From assembly GCA_944364005.1 (NCBI GenBank), contig CALVVW010000024.1:1-20997 (forward strand): a DNA stretch of 20,997 nt, read 5' to 3'. The translations under genes were made by a program, and so were the position numbers. A model generated the notes under the pieces. It ran no database searches and was not told the origin of the DNA. It was given only the letters and a program-made list of their open reading frames with translations. Shown here one piece after another: positions 15,701 through 20,997 of this stretch. Origin of the DNA: an uncultured Bacilli bacterium. GTDB lineage: Bacteria; Bacillota_I; Bacilli_A; RF39; UBA660. Positions within the stretch are counted from its first letter, which is position 1. Each line of letters begins with the position of its first letter.

Positions 15701-18700
15701 CCGGAACTTCAGAAACTTATGGTCATAGAGTTGTAGGAGTAACTGGAGGAACAGTAAACTATAGCGTATTTGGTGGAAGTAACGGATACGAAGGCCGTAC
15801 TGGAGACGGAACGTTAGATGGTTATGGTTTTGTTTATGTCGGAGGAAACGCTACTATTGGAAACGAGGACTATAATTTATCGACTTCTGATGCCTGGGGA
15901 GTGGAAAAAGGATCTGTCTTTGGTATCGGAAATGGAAGGCAAAATTATGATAACATTGGTTCTAATGCAGGATCAATTGTTATTATCGATAAAGAAGCCA
16001 CCATCAATGGAAATGTCTATGGTGGAGGAAACTACGGTTACGTAGGAATACAAAATCAAACAACAACCGATATTAAGATACATGGCGGAACAATAAAAGG
16101 ATCTGTTTATGGTGGTGGAAATAACAACGGAGCCGGAAGCAATTATATTAATGCAACAATCAATATAGAAATGACTGCTGGAACAGTACAAGGTTCTATC
16201 TATGGAGGTTCAAGAACAACCGGAACTATCTATGGAAGCAGTACCGTAAATGTCTTAGGAGGAACAATAGCAACGGATGTTTATGGTGGCGGTGAAGGTG
16301 GTTATTCTTCATCAGGATGGAATAATCGCCAAGAAGGAACATATGTCAGAGATAACATAGCAGTAAATATTGGAACTACTGATAATGGACCTACAATTAA
16401 TGGTTCTATCTATGGTGGTAGTGCCTATGGTAGTGTCAATGGAACCAGTAATAATGGAAGTGCCAATAATAAAACAACCAATGTAACAGTAAATCAAGGG
16501 ATAATAAAAAAATCAGTATTTGGTGGAGGTAAAGGAAATGACCAATATACACCAAAAGTATATGGAAATATCACAGTAACAATTAATAATGGAAGCATTG
16601 GAAATGTCTTTGGTGGAAATGATGCAGCTGGAAGTCCAAGTAATAATGATGTTGTCTATTTAAATGGTGGAATCATAGAAAATGCTTATGGTGGAGGAAA
16701 TCAAACAGGACAAACCACAACCAATATCTACCTTCAAGGAGCACAAGTAACAAAATTATTTGGAGGATCGAATCAGTCTGGTACAGTAAATACAGCTAAC
16801 GTAGAGGTGTCTTCTGGAACATCAGAATATGTTTATGGTGGAAACAACAGTGGTGGAACAACCCGAGTAGCTAACGTAACTATTACCGGAGGAACAGTAA
16901 CCAAAGAAGTGTATGGTGGTGGAAGTAAAGCAGACACTGATGAGACTCACCTATATTTAGGAAATGCCATATTAAATGATGTTTATGGTGGAGGAGAATC
17001 TGCAAGTGCCACAACAACAGAAACACAAATCGAAGGAGCAGCCATTACAAATTACTATGGAGGTTCTAATAAATCAGGTACAGTGGATACTACAACAACG
17101 ACAATGAACTCTGGAAATGTTGGCAATATGTATGGAGGAAACAACATTGGCGGAACATCCACCACGGCAGAGATAACAATAGGAAATGGAACCATAGGTA
17201 CAATATATGGTGGTGGAAATCAAGTAGCATCTTCTTTTGCTAATATTAATGTTAATGACGGTAATATTACCAATATCTTTGGTGGAGGAAATGAAGCAGG
17301 ACTAAATACCGCCACGATAAATGTTGCAGCCGGAGCAATCGGAAATATCTACGGTGGATCTAATCAATCTGGAAACATTACCAAAACAACCATAACAACA
17401 GAAAATAATCCAACTATCACTATTGATAATATCTATGGTGGAAACAACATGGGAGGACTAACTTCTAGTGCTAACTTAGATATCAATGGAGGTGTAATTG
17501 GAAATATCTTCGGAGGAGGAAACGAAGCAGAAGTAGAAACTCCGATAGTAAAAATAGATAGTGCAACAGTAACCAATGTCTTTGGCGGCGGTAACAAAGC
17601 CCAAGTAACAGGCGATACTGAGGTTACAATCACCAATAGTACAATTCAAACCAATGTCTATGGTGGAGGAAATGAAGGAGAAGTTGCCGGTAGTACAGAA
17701 GTATTATTAACAGGTAGTACGATTTTAGGAAGTGCTTATGCCGGAGGAAATGGTTCTACCGCAATCGTTAATAGAAATACCACCATCACCGTAGAAAATA
17801 ATACAGTAGTAGGTTCCACGACTTCCAAAGCACCACATAGTGGATGTGTCTTCGGAAGTGGTAATGCCGCAGCAACTGGTACAGAAGCACAAAATAACTC
17901 TCTAGCAACTGTAAACATCGTAGGAGCTAAAATCTATGGAAATGTTTATGGAGGAGCTAACACCTCAGTTGTTTATGGAAAAACAGATACCAACATCGGA
18001 ACAAATGCAGTAGATATTAAAGGACTAACTGAAACTTCTATTGACATTGGAGGAACAGTCTTTGGTGGAGGAGAAGCCAACGCCGCTGGAGACGAAAACT
18101 ACGACTTCTCATTCATCTCTGTAACAGGAGCAATCGATATTGATATCGATGGAAAAAATTATTTAAATAATAATCATGACTTTATCATATCAGGCTCTAT
18201 ATTTGGTTCTGGAAACGCCTCATCTTCTAGTGGAACGAGTGAAATCTATATTGCAAACTTAGGAACAAGAGAAAATCCAAGTAAAAATATTTCAATTCAA
18301 AGAGCCAATACTGTTATATTAGATAACACGACTATGGAACTAGAAGGAACAACGGATAGAACGAATGAATATTCCGACATTGAATATTCTCTAAACCGAA
18401 TTGATGAATTAACGATAAAAAATAATACGATGTTGTTATTACAAAGAAATGCCAACTTACTACAAAAATTTAGAAGTACAGTAGATATCGATGGACAAGA
18501 AGAAAAAGCTACCGTAATTATTAATGATGATACAAAAACAGTAACTAAAAATGTAGATAATCGTCTATATATGTTAGCAAACAGAAACTTAAATGTTACA
18601 ACTAATGAAGCAGCAACAGCCTATGGAGAAGTATATGGAATGACTTTCTTTGGAATGTATCAAAGTTATGGAAATGGTTCTTTCTCTTATGGATTATATG

Positions 18701-20871
18701 AAGATTCTGTAAACTATGGAGATAGTGGTGATGCAGGAGATATCATTATAGGAGGTTCTTATGTACTAGGTCTTCATAGCTTAAATCATGACATTACTGT
18801 AGATGGTTTCTATAGTAACTTTATTGATGATGCTTATACAGAAATATCAACAGCATATATTGACCCAACACCACCAGACTCTAACTACTATATGTGGACA
18901 ATTGGTATATCAGCAATCAACTATTCATTTGCTATGACAGCATCAAAATACTCATCTCTTGGTACCTATGAATTATCAATGAGGGAATTCTCTCAAGGAG
19001 ATACTACCTTCGAAGTAATAGGTTTTAACTCAGAAGGTCTAACCTCAGGTGTAGAGCTAGTAGATTCCAACGAAGTACCAAAAGTAGCAGATACCGAAGA
19101 AGATGCTAACAGTATCTTAGGTCTTTCTATGAAGAGTGAAACAAGTGAATGGACATCATATGGTACTACAAAATTATTAAGTGAAAATAATGGTACTTAT
19201 ACCGGAGATAAAACATATAAAACAGATAGTCAAGCACTAGCTCCATCCTTAATGTTTTATCTATACCATGCGAAAAATATTACACTAAATCAAGAACTAG
19301 GTACAGTAGTAGTAACATTACAAGCCAAAACACCAATTAATGAAATAGAATTTGATGTACAACTAATCACGGTAACTATTGACTTAGTAGCTAGAAACTA
19401 CGATGATGGTAATTCTTATGATGCTAGTATCACATATGATAAAAAATATGAAATGCCAGCTGCAACTACAGTAAATATTACCAATCAAAGCCAATTTACT
19501 GCCTATTTTGACTTGTTCGCATCAAGCGATACTTTTGAAGACTTTTATGGACGAGGAAATACGAATTATCATGCTTTAGTAACAGACTATGCACTACCAG
19601 TAGGTACACAAATTACGATGTTAGACTACAGTAAAGAGGGAAAACCAAAGTATTATTACTATACAATTTCAGAAGCAGATTATAACAGAGCCCTACAGCA
19701 ACTAGAAACAGACAATGAAATTACCTATCGCTTAAGTAATTTTATAAAAATGGGTAGTACAAGTGAAAATAATACTTATGACGATAAAGTGGCAAATAAA
19801 TCATATTATGATGAAGATAAAAAACGTACTATGGAAGAGTTTATATTTATCTTTGATTTTAAAAATGCAAATATTACAGGAAATGAACTAAATAAATATA
19901 TGAGATTTGAATTAAGAAATCAAGAAGATAGAACAGTAGTGACAGTATTAGGTATTAGACAAAATTTAATGTATTTTAACTTATACGAAAGTAGTAATAT
20001 AGTTCTAAATCAAGAAGTAAATCCAGATAATACATATATTTACCCGGGAACTGCTAGACACATAGCATATACAACAGGAATTACTTATGATCAGACAGAA
20101 AATCGTGAATCTATTATCAATACAAACTATGAATCAACAAGTATGGGATTAAATGTTACTTTATATGATCAATCAGGAACACAAATAAGTTCCAGTCTCT
20201 TAACCGGAACATCGATTCGTATGGATGGAGTGGAATACTTTGCGGATAGTGAAGGAGTATTTAGAATAAAACTAGCAGGTAAAGTATCCAACTTAAATAA
20301 AGATTTATATTTCTTAACAGATGAAAATCTACCAGCTGGAAAATATAAAATGACCTTTACTTTATTTGCATCATCAGATGGCTTGCACAACTCAGGTAAT
20401 TTACAATATGTAGAAAAAGCATTAGATGTAACCGTCGTACCATCAGATAATGCTATTAAAGTAACCGGAGTAGATCAGCAAAAGGTAGTGGATGGAATAA
20501 CAAGATTAAATGAGCAAGAAACAAGTAAGGCAATTTATAGAATTACCGCAACAGAAAGTCTAACTAGTCCAAATCTACGGGTTGCCTTATATAAGAGAAA
20601 TATAGATAACAAAGACACCACAGTATATACAGAAGTAAGTATGGACGAAGTGTTTGCTCATACACTAACAACACCAAATGAGAATGGACTAAGTCCAGGA
20701 ACACCAAATGAGTTAATGATAAGAAATGGAATCGGTCCACAAACAGAAGTAACACTGGACTATGCCGATACTTTAACAAGTGGAACTTATCGCATTGTAT
20801 TTAGATTATATGATCAAAATCAATTAATTGATGAAGACTATGAATACATAATTATTAAAAAACTAGATTAA
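12781..20871 (+). CDS. Giant exported beta-solenoid surface protein, 2696 aa
   Basis: Likely a secreted or surface adhesin/matrix protein. The GTG start follows AGGAGGG (12767-12773) by 7 nt. A hydrophobic export or anchor segment lies at 10-31. The ectodomain opens with GNGTKENPYQI (56-66) and FTGHIDGQGFSIKNF, the layout of GLUG/right-handed beta-helix adhesins. Around 440-510 is a block like the InlB-type repeat (NPFANRPNDKGFNGW). A cysteine pair region follows (584/590 and 668/673). Residues 970-1813 hold about 30 [VI][YF]GG[GSN]N units with a core period of 24-26 residues. The C-terminal 880 residues are beta-sandwich-like, with the two last domains related (GKYKMTFTLFA near 2521, GTYRIVFRLYD near 2669). 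No LPXTG, C-terminal membrane helix or SLH domain is seen. It shares an operon with the SipW-type peptidase. Its ligand is unknown. Confidence 0.85.
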   Translation: MKKLELRNSIIVKIAGIFAIVIISFAIINLFTATTTLSNIAESWDGVEIATSFSAGNGTKENPYQITNGSELAYLKKIVEENLLTDLKDKYFILANDIDLGGNNWQGIGTDNEKIFTGHIDGQGFSIKNFKIETPTIINNIDYYSFFNTVTDSQIENINFNNVEIKTTISDNPIVLGIVAGEVKDNTTIKNIAIQKATIDIENTMARKENIIGGAIAKTNTDTVVENIYINANMTDTNANNFGNVFGTLNGKATAIITQVTYTNFLSTNTKEYATIEEGAILENSYQIINNGTSLYIQNQPDLTIESLLEQLNLNIDSKYNWIQEELTLKITMKLATIQEQNVPVQFAFGKSADIPLHESGITNTTVYVNDLDSDYNYYQGLNYTESKTGALPTGNKQSLYSDSNLVKVYIKYSGEDINDANLVGRVSLEEQQYEYIYYKYYVVENNYVTIELIDNPFANRPNDKGFNGWVTDYPNAVISFDEETYTRYVTIPVTYTNGVPDTINITFYSSWLDANIYEMTRNNTWGEASNALKSTGMVLLTGRTTGYEDMSNYYIYGGSINFGQGYPTGAYDNRLNSIENDYCLSFRGCTYYLQSDSSEYDSSKTYYRFNGNALVEYTPQIVDSGPLENIPYGSIASGLYKEVTLPRGTSLEGYYNNLGVQQTSGTCTQNSCKYYELEQYYNSDGTVNTVTNGSNYFYFVTRDMNIVVARTDINTEWTIAKPFTLTGLHNGHDYSDNNYYLNNNTISINADTRIEYIGSYTSRTFSNRNASGSRGAENIIYGNWHNLKIGRGIKTRGRNYVFADSIIGGGNNGTGSARNVTKYKLIIESGAYNTTGIVNGGTTSDVDDYVEAKAIYGNDYDRISNNNDNLDVYFSAVGSWGGNIHSSSDATALAIDLTVKSGQFGRSKYDVSTGLYVGGRSYGDHYAPKRTIIEGGWIYNVNGGPLVSDDVSDQIATYTYMKGGQVDFIFGGAGTSETYGHRVVGVTGGTVNYSVFGGSNGYEGRTGDGTLDGYGFVYVGGNATIGNEDYNLSTSDAWGVEKGSVFGIGNGRQNYDNIGSNAGSIVIIDKEATINGNVYGGGNYGYVGIQNQTTTDIKIHGGTIKGSVYGGGNNNGAGSNYINATINIEMTAGTVQGSIYGGSRTTGTIYGSSTVNVLGGTIATDVYGGGEGGYSSSGWNNRQEGTYVRDNIAVNIGTTDNGPTINGSIYGGSAYGSVNGTSNNGSANNKTTNVTVNQGIIKKSVFGGGKGNDQYTPKVYGNITVTINNGSIGNVFGGNDAAGSPSNNDVVYLNGGIIENAYGGGNQTGQTTTNIYLQGAQVTKLFGGSNQSGTVNTANVEVSSGTSEYVYGGNNSGGTTRVANVTITGGTVTKEVYGGGSKADTDETHLYLGNAILNDVYGGGESASATTTETQIEGAAITNYYGGSNKSGTVDTTTTTMNSGNVGNMYGGNNIGGTSTTAEITIGNGTIGTIYGGGNQVASSFANINVNDGNITNIFGGGNEAGLNTATINVAAGAIGNIYGGSNQSGNITKTTITTENNPTITIDNIYGGNNMGGLTSSANLDINGGVIGNIFGGGNEAEVETPIVKIDSATVTNVFGGGNKAQVTGDTEVTITNSTIQTNVYGGGNEGEVAGSTEVLLTGSTILGSAYAGGNGSTAIVNRNTTITVENNTVVGSTTSKAPHSGCVFGSGNAAATGTEAQNNSLATVNIVGAKIYGNVYGGANTSVVYGKTDTNIGTNAVDIKGLTETSIDIGGTVFGGGEANAAGDENYDFSFISVTGAIDIDIDGKNYLNNNHDFIISGSIFGSGNASSSSGTSEIYIANLGTRENPSKNISIQRANTVILDNTTMELEGTTDRTNEYSDIEYSLNRIDELTIKNNTMLLLQRNANLLQKFRSTVDIDGQEEKATVIINDDTKTVTKNVDNRLYMLANRNLNVTTNEAATAYGEVYGMTFFGMYQSYGNGSFSYGLYEDSVNYGDSGDAGDIIIGGSYVLGLHSLNHDITVDGFYSNFIDDAYTEISTAYIDPTPPDSNYYMWTIGISAINYSFAMTASKYSSLGTYELSMREFSQGDTTFEVIGFNSEGLTSGVELVDSNEVPKVADTEEDANSILGLSMKSETSEWTSYGTTKLLSENNGTYTGDKTYKTDSQALAPSLMFYLYHAKNITLNQELGTVVVTLQAKTPINEIEFDVQLITVTIDLVARNYDDGNSYDASITYDKKYEMPAATTVNITNQSQFTAYFDLFASSDTFEDFYGRGNTNYHALVTDYALPVGTQITMLDYSKEGKPKYYYYTISEADYNRALQQLETDNEITYRLSNFIKMGSTSENNTYDDKVANKSYYDEDKKRTMEEFIFIFDFKNANITGNELNKYMRFELRNQEDRTVVTVLGIRQNLMYFNLYESSNIVLNQEVNPDNTYIYPGTARHIAYTTGITYDQTENRESIINTNYESTSMGLNVTLYDQSGTQISSSLLTGTSIRMDGVEYFADSEGVFRIKLAGKVSNLNKDLYFLTDENLPAGKYKMTFTLFASSDGLHNSGNLQYVEKALDVTVVPSDNAIKVTGVDQQKVVDGITRLNEQETSKAIYRITATESLTSPNLRVALYKRNIDNKDTTVYTEVSMDEVFAHTLTTPNENGLSPGTPNELMIRNGIGPQTEVTLDYADTLTSGTYRIVFRLYDQNQLIDEDYEYIIIKKLD
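15688..18216 (+). repeat. Array of about 30 YGGGN-type protein repeats
   Basis: In the 2696-aa gene, residues 970-1812 repeat the unit [VI]-[YF]-G-G-[GSN]-[NSE], then 18-20 residues containing T-x-[VI]-x-[VI] strands and a GGTI/GGxI turn. Between residues 1278 and 1656 the first Gly recurs at 1278, 1304, 1328, 1353, 1379, 1403, 1427, 1452, 1477, 1501, 1525, 1553, 1578, 1602, 1628 and 1654 (last as YAGG), a spacing of 24-28. Upstream units (970-1250) and downstream units (1685-1812) are longer and more degenerate. Copies differ at the DNA level, so this is an old, diverged array. Confidence 0.85.
16762..17661 (+). repeat. Higher-order four-unit repeat of about 99 residues
   Basis: Within the array, three blocks start with GG-S-N-[QK]-S-G at residues 1328, 1427 and 1525 (99 and 98 apart). 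In each, the next unit is GG-N-N-x-GG-[TL] at 1353, 1452 and 1553, and then units of the GGG-[NSE] class follow. The repeat of two differently decorated units in the same order three times indicates duplication in blocks of four. Confidence 0.7.
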
Positions 20872-20899
20872 AAAAGGAACTTAAAAATAGTTCCTTTTC
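20872..20899 (+). terminator. Terminator of the giant-protein operon
   Basis: A perfect 9-bp stem (AAAAGGAAC 20872-20880 with GTTCCTTTT 20890-20898) and a 9-nt loop begin immediately after the TAA stop. The T-run forms part of the stem. Confidence 0.8.
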
Positions 20900-20997
20900 G
20901 CTTAACTATTTTCTTTTTTATTCGTGAATTTTTAGATTAAATGCAGGTTTATGAAGAAACATTTAATTTACAAGACTTATTGCTGCTTTGGAATATA
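20900..20997. other. Right edge, no supported gene
   Basis: An ATG at 20941 opens a frame (MQVYEETFNLQDL...) that continues to the window edge, but it has no ribosome site. Minus-strand frames could equally be the 3' end of an oncoming gene, for example one ending SKAAISLVN. The piece is too short to decide. Confidence 0.3.

Noticed and set aside
15688..18216. The GGTGGAGGAAAT-like recurrent DNA considered as a CRISPR or other DNA-level repeat.
   Set aside because: The repetition is in protein code: units keep frame, vary at synonymous positions and have no constant spacer structure.

Overview
The window is AT-rich DNA from a low-GC Gram-positive-type bacterium. It has A-rich Shine-Dalgarno sites, scpA-scpB condensin genes, stop codons TAA/TAG/TGA and tryptophan written as TGG, so the genetic code looks standard (not Mycoplasma code 4). 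An uncultured gut Bacilli or Mycoplasmatota-like lineage would fit, but that placement is inferred, not shown.

Layout. Positions 1-1276 carry the end of scpA and all of scpB, overlapping by 11 nt. Facing them on the minus strand is a 153-aa protein of unknown function, divergent from tRNA-Leu(CAA) at 1933-2019. Positions 2100-6600 look like accessory DNA: a decayed radical SAM gene (2155-2901), a mazEF toxin-antitoxin pair (3241-3818), a HAD phosphatase (3898-4632) and a minus-strand 553-aa protein of unknown function (4924-6585). A nucleotidyltransferase-fold protein follows at 6735-7754.

The main item is the block from about 7770 to 20900, which looks like one cell-surface module. In order it has: a membrane-anchored protein with a TasA/camelysin-like C-terminal motif; a secreted TasA/camelysin-like subunit with a SipW-type signal peptide; an internal terminator; a 34-aa small ORF overlapping a 551-aa cytoplasmic coiled-coil protein; a second terminator and an extended -10 promoter; a SipW-type (Ser/His) signal peptidase with an unusual cytoplasmic tail of about 270 residues; and, 15 nt later, a 2696-aa exported protein. 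About 840 residues of the giant protein are an array of some 30 [VI]-[YF]-G-G-[GSN]-N units that probably form a long beta-solenoid. Part of the array has a higher-order four-unit (about 99-residue) periodicity.

Proposed working model (inference): the SipW-type peptidase matures the TasA-like subunit and perhaps the giant protein. The anchored paralogue would hold or nucleate the polymer at the membrane, and the terminators would set a high ratio of structural subunit to processing enzyme. The coiled-coil protein and the peptidase tail are the unexplained cytoplasmic parts.
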